Assembly (NCBI GenBank): GCA_022495995.1
Contig: JAFEMH010001249.1
Coordinates: 434,001 to 498,000 of the forward strand
Reading direction: 5' to 3'
Origin: Adenophora triphylla var. japonica
Taxonomy: Eukaryota; Streptophyta; Magnoliopsida; Asterales; Campanulaceae
Length of the DNA stretch: 64,000 nt
A program made the translations under genes and the position numbers. The notes beneath the pieces are model-generated. The model was not told the origin of the DNA. It was given only the letters and a program-made list of their open reading frames with translations, and did no database searches. Below are positions 12,562 through 25,104 of the stretch, in pieces (positions within the stretch are counted from its first letter, which is position 1; each line of letters begins with the position of its first letter).

Positions 12562-13530
12562 GGCTTAGGATTGATTTAGGGTAATGGTGAGAGGAAGTCC
12601 GAGCTATCGACAACCTTTTGCGATCTTGCGAGAATTCAGGCTCCTTTTGATCATTGGAGAGCTTCTTGAGAAGTCGGGGACTTTTGAGTTCTTTTTTTTT
12701 TGTGTTTTTTTTTTTTTTTTTTTTTGGAAGGCTTCCTGAGGAGCTTGGAATTATATCCGAGATTGTGAGGATTTTAAAATCCTTCTTTTGAGAATTCGGA
12801 AGGCCTCTTTGAGGAGTTGAGAATTATCTTTCCTTCCTTCACAACGTGAACATTTTATGCATCGCCGACTCTTGAAGCTAACTTCTTTGGCGTTGCTTGA
12901 ACTTCTCTCAATAAGGAGCAAAGGTGATGGCTAAACAGGGTTTCAAAACATGTCGATCTTGAAATGAAAGGGTAGTGTTTAGTGAGGGTGAGGTAATGGC
13001 TTTCCTATCGGTGAAAGGCTTCAACCGCAATCCCTACCGGATGACCTAAACGAGATTAAGTCTTCATTGCTTGCTTAAGCTTTAAATGAGAAAAGATCCA
13101 TGCAAATTCATCGAGCAACGAGGGGATGATGATGAAAGGGATGTGAGCATATGAGATGCAAGATGGGGAGTTGGTAAGCCCCAATTTGGGAAGGATATCA
13201 ATTGATTTTCTCACTCCGATTAATTTAAATATTAATCATTTCAAAGAATTAGTGGTTGAGCAGCACAAGTGATCATTTTGGATAAAACCATTTCAATTAA
13301 GTGTAACGTGGGTGCGCAAGTGATGTCTCGAGTCTAGCAAGAAGAGAAAAAAGACTTATATTAAAAGTTAGGCATTTAACCACTATGTCCAAAATGGACT
13401 ACAACGACAAATGTCCGGGAAGGACTTAGGTGAAAGAAAAGTACTAGACCCTACGAAGGTTGACTCAAAAGACTATTTTAAAGATAGGTAGCCCCCGGTC
13501 TAGCCGCTCTTTCTTTGTTGAACCATGCAT
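12562..13530 (-). other. T1 region downstream of gag
   Basis: Non-coding on the element's strand, with a T-rich run near 12690-12725. Repeated at about 18155-19125, and in part, inverted, at 32158-32780 of T4. No pol domain is seen. Confidence 0.5.
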
Positions 13531-15731
13531 CTATTCTTCAACGCTGGAGACGGGAGCTATTGCAGATCTTTCCATCAGGATTTCCTTGGCAATCTCTTTC
13601 TTAATCCAAACACTTTCATCGCCTGCGATGGCTGATTCACCGACCTCACAAGGGGGCGAGTCAAATTCCATTATGCCCACAAGGCTTGAACCACCAAACT
13701 CGATCATGTTGACACTCATGTTGTTAGGGAGCGGGTTATTGATAGTATTAGGCCCTTCAGGCATCTCTAACCTCCCTTGCTCAATCAACCCTTGAATGGC
13801 CTTTTTCAGGGGGATGCAATCATCCGTCAGGTGCCCATGGTACTGATGAAAGGCACAATGCTTGGAGGTATCCAAAGGAGCGTTGGGGTTTCTTGGGCGA
13901 TAATTATCCAAAGGCCGGAGCAAACCTTCTTTTACCAATCCTCTAAAGATATTACTTAAAGGCATCCCTAGGTTTCTCAAGTCTTGGGCCGGATCTGGAT
14001 GCATCGAGCTTCTTGGGAACAAAGGAAGTGGCATTATTCTGATCTGTCCCGCGTAGCCGATCGCCTCTTTGCCTTTAGCGAAAGCGAGAGTAGTGTTGGA
14101 GGGAGGAGCCCGATATCTGTAGGCGGGTGCGGCAGTCGGCTGCTGATTGTAAGCCTTTTCAAACTTAGCCCCAGAATTAACCATTGCACGCAAGTCGGCG
14201 TAGGGGAAGTGGGCGAGGGAAGCTCTCAAATGCGGCTTCAAGCATGACCGAAAGATGTCTAAGCTTGCTCCTCGTCGAGAGGGAGGAATGGCCATTTCAC
14301 CGAGCTTTAAGTTCCACCTCTTATAGAAATCCCCAATATTCTCATTAGGCGCTGCATCGTTGTTTGCGGAGTCAACTCTGTTTGTCTCCCATTCCAAGTT
14401 GGCTTTATACTTATACGTGAAAGTACGGTAATCTGTTCCCAAGTAGCCCTAGCTTCAGTGCAATCGGAAAAACCATTTCAAAGCCCACGACTTCAAAGAG
14501 AGACTAAAGTAATTGGCCAACTGCTGGTTTGTGCATCCCTTAGCTTTCATTGCCAAAGTATAGGTGTCCAAGTGAGTTTTAGGGCATGCACTCCCGTCAA
14601 ACAATTCGAGAGTGGGCATCACAAACTTGTGAGGCGGGGGACAATCGAGTCGGGATACGTAGGCCGAAGAGCGAGTGTTCTTTTGGCGGTCAATTCAGCA
14701 ATCTGTGCTTTCATTTCCTTGTGTTGCTCCATAAACCAAGCCAATTGGGGATCCAAAGGTGGAGCGGGAATTCCTGAGCCGATATTTGAGCTAGGAAGAG
14801 GACTAGCTGTTGGTGGTGCGTTGGTGGAAGGAATACCATATCCCGGAGCATAGGTGAAAACCTGTCCTTGGCCCAAATTACCCTGGGGAGCGTAGGTAGG
14901 AGCTTGGGCGAAGGGATAGAACCCAGCGACTTGCTGTTGGCTTCCAATCGACAGAGAAGGTGGAGGCAGATCTGAGGTAGCCAGATGGCTTGGATTTCTG
15001 GAGTGAGGCCCATAAGTAGGCTTAAGTGCGGGCTGCTGTCCCTGGTTGCTGAATTGCATGGCTGGTTGTGGCGAGGATGCATAACCGAGAGGATACTGTG
15101 GTCCTGGTGATTCTGATGAAACTGGGGCAGGGGCTTGCTGACCCATTGGTCCCTGAGTGAGAAATGGGTTTGAACTAGCATCGTTCTGAGGAGGGGCTCC
15201 TGACTGTGGCCCCGAACCAGACTGTGGCGGCATGCCAAACTGTTGCTGTGGCCCTTTGAATTGTTGCTGTGAAGGCCTGGATTGATCGGTTCCAAACTGA
15301 GGCGGGATTCCAATCTGCTGTGGCATTCCGGGGTATCCCCAACCATGAGAGGACATTCCGTACTGACTTTGCCCCCACTGGGGAGCTGCGAACTGATTCG
15401 TCCCGTCAGGCTGCATGGATCCAGTGGTCTGACCCAGAGATCGAGGGGCATGGGTTCCGGTAGTACCGAAGGAGGTTGGTGGTGGCATCCTGGAGTAATC
15501 GGGGCGACCAAGATTGGGATTGGGGTCATCCTCCTCTTCCACGGTGAAGGTGCCATCGGGGTTGAGGCTGGCAGCCAGACCGTGGCTCTTAATAGCCTCC
15601 ATAAGGCTATTCAACTGTGCTTCTTGTCGCACTCTCATCTGTTCGGCTAACTGATTCCACTGCTGTTCTGTTTGAGGTGTCCCAGGAGGCGGAGTGGTGT
15701 TATCCCCATCGTTACCGGCGATGCGAGACAT
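13531..15731 (-). pseudogene. gag: T1 gag polyprotein, copy 1 (frameshifted)
   Basis: Gag forms the virus-like particle and binds the element's RNA. Reading leftward, the likely start is the ATG at 15729-15731 (MSRIAGNDGD). The open frame continues upstream to 15998, but that extension lies in leader sequence. The first ~370 residues (to 14619) include a long Pro/Gln/Gly-rich stretch. The capsid-like region follows, broken by small indels near 14427 and 14455. The frame from 14442 to 13531 carries the rest of the capsid and a zinc knuckle of form C-x2-H-x4-H-x4-C (CAFHQYHGHLTDDC), typical of Tat gag. Copy 2 keeps sequence lost at the 14427 and 14455 lesions. No protease follows. Gag identity is firm; the exact start is inferred. 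Confidence 0.8.
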
Positions 15732-17173
15732 TACGAAACCCGGAGTCGGAACAAACGGCGAAGCTGATGACGCGCTTGACTCTTCCCAACTGATCAAACG
15801 GTGACCCGGTGTCCGGAACCAACCTTTGTGCGGAGCTGCGGGGGGAAAGACACGAGGGTTCAGATGGTGGGATTTGAAGGTGGGTAGATGTTTGGGCTTT
15901 AGGCTCATGCAACATGCGATTATTTGTTCACGTTTACTTAAAACATGCTTTATTAACCTAATCGGTTGGAAAAGATTGCTCTTCTTTTTTTTTCGCAAAC
16001 TACTCTGGATCCTGGATCAGTGGGCCCCGTCACTACGTCTATAAGCCCCTCGTATTCCACCTGTATTTCGACCTCCCGGGGTGGACGGCCCGGGCGAGGG
16101 TCCTATAGGGCAAGCGGGTCCCACCGACCGAAAGAAAACGATCCTAAAAGTCGGCGGGTAATCGAGTCTTAACGAGCATTCGATGTAAATTACGGACAAA
16201 GGCGACGTCAAAAGTCAAGATCATGTCCGAGGGCTCGATGAAAGTCGGCATGATTTGGACCGATAAGCGTCCACAATTGATCTTGACTTGTCGTCATTTA
16301 AGCCGTAATTAGGCATGGAATAGTCATTCATCCTTGATGACTCGGTGTCAATGCTTTGGGAGTCGGTGTATAATTTGTGCCGATCGAGCCGAAGTCAAGG
16401 CGCCGGTCAATATCTTGGTCAAAGTCTGCGGCGGAAAACCGCGAGAACTTCGGCGATTAGGGTCCCCGAAAGATATTGAGTCGGTATGCCGACAAAGGCT
16501 TGAAAGGAAAGGTCTATACACGGACAGGGCATGACACAGACCAGACTACAAACCAATAGGGTCTCGGACAAAGTGTGTCACGGACAAGTGCATGGTCGAC
16601 ACGAGGCTCCATGGGATGTTTGGGTAGTCCTGTGCTCGTCCGAGAGGCGTAATAAGACCAAACGGACCGCGACAAGGATTTCCCCGGGTTAGGGACGTAG
16701 TGTGCAGTGTACGGTCACGTGCGCGTAGTGTGCAAGCAGTCTATATTCTTTTTCTGAGTAAAATAGGAAATTTTTTTTTATGTGTCTTAAAAATATGATG
16801 CATGATTTTTTTTTGAAAATTTTCTTTTTTTTGAAAATCCTTTTTTTTTTTGAAATTTAATGAACACATAAGCACGAAAATTCCGACAGTTAGGGACATG
16901 ATTCCGACAGTCAAAATTTTGACTTTTTTCCGAGGCGGCCAAAACAACACGAAAATGTGCAAAAATCAACACACACAACAAATGATTTTTAATGCCGGGA
17001 CGGAAGCTTGACCCTCAAAAGCTTTTTCCCTTTTTTTTTGAAAACGGTGATACCGGTACGTGGGATTGTTAAACCACAATTTATCCCCGACTCGTGTTAG
17101 GAGGCGATAACGGGAAGTTTAATGGTTTCCACCAATATACCAAATATCATTTTTTTTTAGAAAAAAGCTTAAA
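15732..17173 (-). other. T1 leader between primer site and gag
   Basis: Untranslated leader of about 1.4 kb. 15890-16150 and 16490-16750 share clear word-level similarity with the T2 leader (49855-50090 and 50560-50790), including gatcctggatcagtggg and gtgtgcgcg-like stretches near the primer site. No open frame is credible. Confidence 0.6.
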
Positions 17174-17191
17174 TCCCCAGCGGAGTCGCCA
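17174..17191 (-). promoter_or_regulatory. Primer binding site, tRNA-Arg type
   Basis: The minus strand reads TGGCGACTCCGCTGGGGA one base after the end of LTR B. This is complementary to the 3' end of a plant tRNA-Arg including CCA, with at most one mismatch from the tRNA-Arg(ACG) sequence I recall. tRNA-Arg priming fits the Tat lineage. Confidence 0.8.
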
Positions 17192-17192
17192 C

Positions 17193-17842
17193 TGTGATGT
17201 ACCCGATTTTTTTTGTGAAAATCAAAACGGAGTCGCCACGCCATTTTTGTTTTAAGGGCCAAAACTTTGAAAAATGCCCGGAATCAAGAGATTTGGGTTC
17301 GAAGGTCACGTTACACGCCAGGAAGGACGTTAGTGTGCACCCAGAATGCCTCGTGAAACGAGTCTTCCAAGCTTAAAAACCATTTGTGTGTGTATGTGTG
17401 TGTTACTTTGGCCAAAATAAGTTGAAACTGAGGAAAGCAAAAATTGGGAATTCTTTATTAGACTTTGGACAGATCCCATGATTTTTGGTGTGATTTTTGG
17501 GTTGAGTTTTGGTACTCAAAAGATTTTTGGAAGTTGAAAACCATTTCTGCCAGAATGAAAAAGGCAGTGGACACTTGATTTTGAAATGGACTTTAGGGCC
17601 TAAAAACTCCAGAATCTGGGAAAAGTCCGAGAATGAAAAATGTTCAAAACACCTTAAATAAGGTTTCTATAAAAGAACTTTTCATTTTGGAGATTATTTG
17701 AGGGGTCAAAACCTTCTGGAAATCTCAGATATGAAATATGGATTTCCAGAAACTGATGAACTGACCTTTAAAAGAAAATTTGAAAAAAGGAGTTTTACTC
17801 ACGCAAAAAATAAAGTAAAAATATGTATGGAAAGATCTGGAT
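17193..17842 (-). repeat. T1 LTR B, truncated
   Basis: The first ~645 bp on the plus strand match LTR A and LTR C. Sequence then switches at TGGAT (17838-17842) into internal sequence equivalent to 12246 onward. The lost part includes the TATA box, so this copy has no promoter. Confidence 0.85.
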
Positions 17843-17965
17843 TTGGCTCCAATTTAAGCAAGCAGTGAAGCATTAATTTGATTTAGCTCCTGAAATTACT
17901 ATCCGATAAGGACTGTAGCTGGGTTTCCGGGCTTCGATCGGCCATCGGGTGATTTGGAAAGTTGT

Positions 17966-18154
17966 GACCTCTTAAGATGAGAGGTCGGCTGGGCCTTTTG
18001 CTGACTGAACCTCTAAAGATAAGAGGTTGGCTTTTAGGGATGTGTTTGGGAAATCTATGGCGGGGAAGATTAATTGCCTCTAAGAATGAGAGGTCAAATT
18101 TTGACTTTGGCCGAAGGCGAGGGTGATGGGAGTATCCTCTAAAATCGAGAGGAT
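17966..18154 (-). ncRNA. Four-hairpin array (copy 2)
   Basis: The same four stem-loops as at 12373-12561, with intact stems and 7-nt loops, in the second internal copy. Confidence 0.65.
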
Positions 18155-19125
18155 GGCTTAGGATTGATTTAGGGTAATGGTGAGAGGAAGTCCGAGCTAT
18201 CGACAACCTTTTGCGATCTTGCAAGAATTCAGGCTCCTTTTGATCATTGGAGAGCTTCTTGAGAAGTCGGGGACTTTTGAGTTCTTCTTTTTTTTTTTTT
18301 TTTTTTTTTGTTTTTTTTTGGAAGGCTTCCTGAGGAGCTTGGAATTATATCCGAGATTGTGAGGATTTTAAAATCCTTCTTTTGAGAATTCGGAAGGCCT
18401 CTTTGAGGAGTTGAGAATTATCTTTCCTTCCTTCACAACGTGAACATTTTATGCATCGCCGACTCTTGAAGCTAACTTCTTTGGCGTTGCTTGAACTTCT
18501 CTCAATAAGGAGCAAAGGTGATGGCTAAACAGGGTTTCAAAACATGCCGATCTTGAAATGAAAGGGTAGTGTTTAGTGAGGGTGAGGTAATGGCTTTCCT
18601 ATCGGTGAAAGGCTTCAACCGCAATCCCTACCGGATGACCTAAACGAGATTAAGTCTTCATTGCTTGCTTAAGCTTTAAATGAGAAAAGATCCATGCAAA
18701 TTCATCGAGCAACGAGGGGATGATGATGAAAGGGATGTGAGCATATGAGATGCAAGATGGGGAGTTGGTAAGCCCCAATTTGGGAAGGATATCAATTGAT
18801 TTTCTCACTCCGATTAATTTAAATATTAATCATTTCAAAGAATTAGTGGTTGAGCAAAGACAAGTGATCATTTTGGATAAAACCATTTCAATTAAGTGTA
18901 ACGTGGGTGCGCAAGTGATGTCTCGAGTATAGCAAGAAGAGAAAAAAGACTTATATTAAAAGTTAGGCATTTAACCACTATGTCCAAAATGGACTACAAC
19001 GACAAATGTCCGGGGAAGGACTTAGGTGAAAGAAAAGTACTAGACCCTACGAAGGTTGACTCAAAAGACTATTTTAAAGATAGGTAGCCCCCAGTCTAGC
19101 CGCTCTTTGTTGTTGAACCATGCAT
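18155..19125 (-). other. T1 copy 2, non-coding region downstream of gag
   Basis: Near copy of 12562-13530, with a longer T run near 18287-18320. No gene. Confidence 0.5.
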
Positions 19126-21318
19126 CTATTCTTCAACGCTGGAGACGGGAGCTATTGCAGATCTTTCCATCGGGATTTCCTTGGCAATCTCTTTCTTAAT
19201 CCAAACACTTTCATCGCTGCGATGGCTGATTCACCGACCTCACAAGGGGGCGAGTCAAATTCCATTATGCCCATAAGGCTTGAACCACCAAACTCGATCA
19301 TGTTGACACTCATGTTGTTAGGGAGCGGGTTATTGTAGTATTAGGCCCTTCGGGCATCTCTAACCTCCCTTGCTCAATCAACCCTTGAATGGCCTTTTTC
19401 GGGGATGCAATCATCCGTCAGTGCCCGTAGTGCGATGAAAGGCACAATGCTAGGAGGTATCCAAAGGAGCGTTGGGGTTTCTTGGGCGATAATTATCCAA
19501 AGGCCGGAGCAAACCTTCTTTTACCAATCCTCTAAAGATATTACTTAAAGGCATCCCAAGGTTTCTCAAGTCTTGGAGCCGGGATCTGGATGCATCGAGC
19601 TTCTTGGGAACAAAGGAAGTGGCATTGTTACTGATCTGTCCCGCGTAGCCGATCGCCTCTTTGCCTTTAGCGAAAGCGAGAGTAGTGTTGGAGGGAGGAG
19701 CCCGATATACGTAGGCGGAGTGCGGCGGTCGAGCTGCGATTGTAAGCCTTTTAAACTTAGCCCGGAATTAACCATTGCACGCAAGTCGGCGTAGGGGAAG
19801 TGGCGAGGGAAGCTCTCAAATGCGGCTTCAAGCATGACCGAAAGATGTCTAAGCGCTCCTCATCGGAGGGAGGAATGGCCATTTCACCGAGCTTTAAGTT
19901 CCACCTCTTATAGAAATCCCCAATATTCTCATTAGGCGTGCATCGTTGTTTGCGGGTCAACTCTGTTTGTCTCCCATTCCAAGTTGGCTTTATACTTATA
20001 CGTGAAAGTCTTGGTAATCTGTTCCCAAGTAGCCCTAGCTTCAGGATGCAATCGGAAAAACCATTTCAAAGCCCCTGACTTCAAAGAGAGACTACAGTAA
20101 TTGGCCAACTGCTGGTTTGTGCATCCCTTAGCTTTCATTGCCAAAGTATAGGTGTCCAAGTGAGTTTTAGGGCATGCACTCCCGTCAAACAATTCGAGAG
20201 TGGTCATCACAAACTTGTGAGGCGGGGGACAATCGAGTCGGGATACGTAGGCCGAAGAGCGGTGTTCTTTTTGGCGGTCAATTCGGCAATCTGTGCTTTC
20301 ATTTCCTTGTGTTGCTCCATAAACCAAGCCAATTGGGGATCCAAAGGTGGAGCGGGAATTCTGAGCCGATATTTGAGCTAGGAAGAGGACTAGGCTGTTG
20401 GTGGTGCGTTGGTGGAAGGAATACCATATCCCGGAGCATAGGTGAAAACCTGTCCTTGGCCCAAATTACCACAGGGAGCGTAGGTAGGAGCTTGGGCGAA
20501 GGGATAGAACCCGGCGACTTCTTTGTTGGCTTCCAATCGACGAGAGAAGGTGGAGGCGGATCTGAGGTAGCCGAGATGGCTTGGATTTCTGGAGTGAGGC
20601 CCATAAGTAGGCTTAAGTGTGGGAGCTTTGTCCCTGTTCTTGCCAATTGCATGGTGGTTGTGGCGAGGATGCATAGCAGAGAGGATATTGTGGTCTGGTG
20701 ATTCGATGAAGCCAGGGCAGGGGCTTGCTGACCCATTGGTCCCTGAGTGAGAAATGGGTTTGAACTAGCATCGTTCTGAGGAGGGGCTCCTGACTGTGGC
20801 CCCGAACCAGACTGTGGCGGCATGCCAAACTGTTGTTGTGGCCCTTTGAATTGTTGCTGTGAAGGCCTGGATTGATCGGTTCCAAACTGAGGCGGGATTC
20901 CAATCTGCTGTGGCATTCCGGGGTATCCCCAACCATGAGAGGACATTCCGTACTGACTTTGCCCCCACTGGGGAGCTGCGAACTGATTCGTCCCGTCAGG
21001 CTGCATGGATCCAGTGGTCTGACCCAGAGATCGAGGGGCATGGGTTCCGGTAGTACCGAAGGAGGTTGGTGGTGGCATCCTGGAGTAATCGGGGCGACCA
21101 AGATTGGGATTGGGGTCATCCTCCTCTTCCACGGTGAAGGTGCCATCGGGGTTGAGTGGCGGCCCGGCAGTGGCTCTTAATAGCCTCCATAAGGCTATTC
21201 AACTGTGCTTCTTGTCGCACTCTCATCTGTTCGGCTAACTGATTCAACTGCTGTTCTGTTTGAAGTGTCCCAGGAGGCAGAGTGGTGTTATCCCCATCGT
21301 TACCGGTGATGCGGACAT
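19126..21318 (-). pseudogene. gag: T1 gag, copy 2 (multiply frameshifted)
   Basis: Duplicate of the gag at 13531-15731, with more single-base indels. The N-terminal part falls in frames at 21116-21502 and 20299-21132, the capsid in 19932-20327 and 19757-19960, and the C-terminal part in smaller pieces. The capsid piece keeps a retrotransposon gag signature (HLDTYTLAMKAKGCTNQQLA ... WFFRLHPEARATWEQ). The ATG equivalent is at 21316-21318. No functional product is expected. Confidence 0.8.
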
Positions 21319-22776
21319 TACGAAACCTGGAGTCGGAACAAACGGCGAAGCTGATGACGCGCTTGACTCTTCCCAACTGATCAAACGGTGACCCGGTGTC
21401 CGGAACCAACCTTTGTGCGGAGCTACGGGGGGAAAGACACGAGGGTTCAGATGGTGGGATTTGAAGGTGGGTAGATGTTTGGGCTTTAGGCTCATGCAAC
21501 ATGCGATTATTTGTTCACGTTTACTTAAAACATGCTTTATTAACCTAATCGGTTGGAAAAGATTGCTCTTCTTTTTTTTTTTTCGCAAACTTCTCTGGAT
21601 CCTGGATCAGTGGGCCCCGTCACTACGTCTATAAGCCCCTCGTATTCCACCTGTATTTCGACCTCCCAGGGTGGACAGCCCGGGCGAGGGTCCTATAGGG
21701 CAAGCGGGTCCCACCGGCCGAAAGAAAACGATCCTAAAAGTCGGCGGGTAATCGAGTCTTAACGAGCATTCGATGTAAATTACGGACAAAGCTGACGTCA
21801 AAAGTCAAGATCATGTCCGAGGGCTCGACGAAAAGTCGGCATGATTTGGACTGATAAGCGTCCACAATTGATCTTGACTTGTCGTCATTTAAGCCGTAAT
21901 TAGGCATGGAATAGTCATTAATCCTTGATGACTCGGTGTCAATCTTTGGGAGTCGGTGTATAATTTGTGCCGATCGAGCCGAAAGTCAAGGCGCCGGTCA
22001 ATATCTTGGTCAAAGTCTGCGGCGGAAAACCGGCGAGAACTTCGGCGATTAGGGTCCCGAAAGATATTGAGTCGGTATGCCGACAAAGGCTTGAAAGGAA
22101 AGGTCTATACACGGACGGGGCATGACACGGACGGACTAAAAACCAATCGGGTCTCGGACAAAGTGTGTCACGGACAAGTGCATGGTCGACACGAGGCTCC
22201 ATGGGATGTTTGGGTAGTCTGTGCTCGTCCGAGAGGCGTAATAAGACCAAACGGACCGCGACAAGGATTTCCCGGGTTAGGGACGTAGTGTGCGGTGTAC
22301 GGTCACGTGCGCGTAGTGTGCTGGCGATCTATATTCTTTTTACGAGTAAAATAGGAAATTTTTTTTTATGTGTCTTAAAAATATGATGCATGATTTTTTT
22401 GAAAATTTTCTTTTTTTTTTGAAAATCCTTTTTTTTTTTAATGAACACATAAGCACGAAAATTCCGACAGTTAGGGACATGATTCCGACGGTCAAAATTT
22501 TGACTTTTTTTCCGAGGCGGCCAAAACAACACGAAAATGTGCAAAAATCAACACACACAACAAATGATTTTTAATCTTTGGGACGGAAGCTTGACCCTCA
22601 AAAGCTTTTTCCCTTTTTTTTTGAAAACGGTGATACCGGTACGTGGGATTGTTAAACCACAATTTATCCCCGACTCGTGTTAGGAGGCGATAACGGGAAG
22701 TTTAATGGTTTCCACCAATATACCAAATATCATTTTTTTTTTAGAAAAAAGCTTAAATCCCCAGCGGAGTCGCCAC
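21319..22776 (-). other. T1 leader copy 2 with primer site
   Basis: Second copy of the leader at 15732-17192. The tRNA-Arg-type primer binding site is at 22758-22775 (minus strand), one base from LTR C. LTR C is the 5' LTR of the array. Confidence 0.75.
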
Positions 22777-24653
22777 TGTGATGTACCCGATTTTTTTTGT
22801 GAAAATCAAAACGGAGTCGCCACGCCATTTTTGTTTTAAGGGCCAAAACTTTGAAAAATGCCCGGAATCAAGAGATTTGGGTTCGAAGGTCACGTTACAC
22901 GCCAGGAAGGACGTTAGTGTGCACCCAGAATGCCTCGTGAAACGAGTCTTCCAAGCTTAAAAACCATTTGTGTGTGTATGTGTGTGTTACTTTGGCCAAA
23001 ATAAGTTGAAACTGAGGAAAGAAAAAATTGGGAATTCTTTATTAGACTTTGGACAGATCCCATGATTTTTGGTGTGATTTTTGGGTTGAGTTTTGGTACT
23101 CAAAAGATTTTTGGAAGTTGAAAACCATTTCTGCCAGAATGAAAAAGGCAGTGGACACTTGATTTTGAAATGGACTTTAGGGCCTAAAAACTCCAGAATA
23201 TGGGAAAAGTCAGAGAATGAAAAATGTTCAAAACACCTTAAATAAGGTTTCTATAAAAGAACTTTTCATTTTGGAGATTATTTGAGGGGTCAAAACCTTC
23301 TGGAAATCTCAGATATGAAATATGGATTTCCAGAAACTGATGAACTGACCTTTAAAAGAAAATTTGAAAAAAGGAGTTTTACTCACGCAAAAAATAAAGT
23401 AAAAATATTTATGGAAAGATATGGATGTTGGCTACAAAAAGTATTTTGTAGTCAATACCAAATTCCAAGTTTATGTATGTCCAAAAAATAGGAAAATGGA
23501 CTGAGATCTCAGAACAATGCTACTGGACAGCAAGATGTTCTTGAGGGAAAATGTGATTTTTGGGGGATTTGCATCTATGTTCGCCCCATTTTCATCCCTA
23601 GACTTGATTCCACTACTTTGTGTTAAGTGGTTATCATATTCAAGTCATCCTTGGGGAATTTTATGGGGTTTAAACATGTCCTTTGCAAAGGGAAAGGGGA
23701 TATTTTGTAGAGATGAAATTAAAGAGACAAATCAACTAGAGATTTAAAATTTGGACCATTTGAGATGGTCATTCATGAAGATGAACTTCAAGATGACCAT
23801 ATTAGGTCAAGACTTAAGTTAAATTAGACATAAAGCAAATCAAAATAAGAAGAACAAGATGAACAAGAGGTTAAAAGGGAATTTTAGGGTTTAGAGAAGG
23901 AGGGCTTTACCAATGGTGACACCCTATCTTCCTAGGCTTGGAATTTGACTTGAGGAGTATCAAGATTTGGTGTTTGACTTGAGGAGTATCAAGATTTGGT
24001 GTTTTGGAGTTGTGTTTGGGTAGATTCAAGGCTTGAATGTGTTTAAGGCTTGATGATAGAGTTGATCAAAGAGAAAACAAGTAGATAACACTTAAGTCCT
24101 CTATGTTTTCTCCCTAATCTTCCTCTTGAGTAGTGTTTTAAGCTTGAGCTTGGTGTGTTTAAGAATGATATGAGAATGGTTGAAGTGAAATTGGGAAATA
24201 TTCAAGAGAAAATGGTGGCAATCTAAGGATTCCCACTGTTTTCTCTCTATTTTTTGCCAAAATGCAGCTTCTGTGTGTAAAATGTGTTGTGTAAACTGAG
24301 AGAGGAGGGTTCAATTTATAGGCCCCTGTGAGAGGCAATCCTATCCACGCGGAGGGTATCGTCAGCGTGCACTGTTCATCTGCTACAGTGCTGGCTTTTG
24401 GACAGGAGGAATATTATTCAAAAAATTACAGCAGTTTGTTTTTCAACTTGCCTAATTCAGATTTTTCCAATTTCTTTTGCTTTTTGAGATTCTTTTCTTG
24501 GTTTAACTTTAAATGGCAATGCCCACTTTACCCTTGCTTTGTTAGAAAGGTTAGGGTTTGTTAGAAATGTTGGAAATGTTAAAACTTTCGTTAATTTTCT
24601 AACGAAAATACTAACGGCTCAAATTGGAGCACTTACAACATCTTCATCGGAAA
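22777..24653 (-). repeat. T1 LTR C (5' LTR) with promoter
   Basis: Full-length partner of LTR A. Minus-strand TATAAA at 24315-24320 is followed by CT-rich sequence downstream, giving U3 at about 24653-24345 and R-U5 from there to 22777. An 11-base copy of the primer-site core (minus TGGCGACTCCG) also lies inside U5 at 22812-22822. Confidence 0.85.
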
Positions 24654-25104
24654 CAGGTATAAGCTCTTTCCCTTTACTGATTTTTGTCTTTAATTTGCAT
24701 TTTCTAGGGTTTTGCTTGAATTTTTCTTCGAAACCGCCATTGTTGTCCTTCCGAAACTTTTCTTGAGTTTTGTACATGAATAATTTCATGAACCCATTCT
24801 TGCCCCCTCGTCCCCTGTTAGTAATGACCCGCTCTTGGGAACATGACCCTCGCGAAATTTATGACTACCACAAGGGAAACCTTAGGGTTTACCGATGGGA
24901 GAGGGGGCTATGGATGTTGGTGACCTTGATGGAGATAGGGAAAATGTTGTCGAGGCGTGGTTGCCCGAGGGAAGACGTGCGCTATCCGGGCAAGATGAGA
25001 ATAGACTGAGTTGATTCCATGTCCCCAAATATAGTAGTGTTCCATGACTGGGCCGAGATGATGGACCACATCGTCCTCTTCTACTTGAAGTCGGACCATC
25101 TTAA
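24654..25104 (+). other. Unassigned stretch with short open frame
   Basis: Lies between T1 and the Athila-type element. The plus frame at 24770-25009 (79 residues, Trp/Arg-rich) appears to continue in another frame after a stop. The composition resembles neither flanking element and I recognise no domain. It may be a scrap of a third element's extra gene. Confidence 0.3.

Larger units (their letters stand above)
8742..24653 (-). mobile_element. T1: Tat-lineage tandem array (LTR-int-LTR-int-LTR)
   Basis: A minus-strand Ty3/Gypsy array. Order on the plus strand: full LTR A (8742-10606), internal copy 1 (to 17192), LTR B cut after about 645 bp (17193-17842), internal copy 2 (to 22776), full LTR C (22777-24653). 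Copies 1 and 2 align from about 12246 and 17839 to their primer sites at 17191 and 22775. Gag is recognisable, but no protease, RT, RNase H or integrase is present, so T1 would need enzymes in trans. Membership in Tat rests on the tRNA-Arg primer site, the gag zinc knuckle type and leader similarity to T2. LTR B joins internal copy 2 at a shared TGGAT. Confidence 0.85.

Noticed and set aside
15282..15650. Plus-strand frames opposite T1 gag
   Set aside because: They mirror the low-complexity gag coding strand and have no protein-like features.
17174..17191. tRNA gene fragment
   Set aside because: Only the 18-base complement to a tRNA-Arg 3' end is present, next to an LTR; it is a primer binding site.
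8737..24642. acatc on both sides of T1 as a target duplication
   Set aside because: The same acatcttcatcggaaa also follows LTR A on its internal side, so the sequence belongs to the LTR. The match may be chance.
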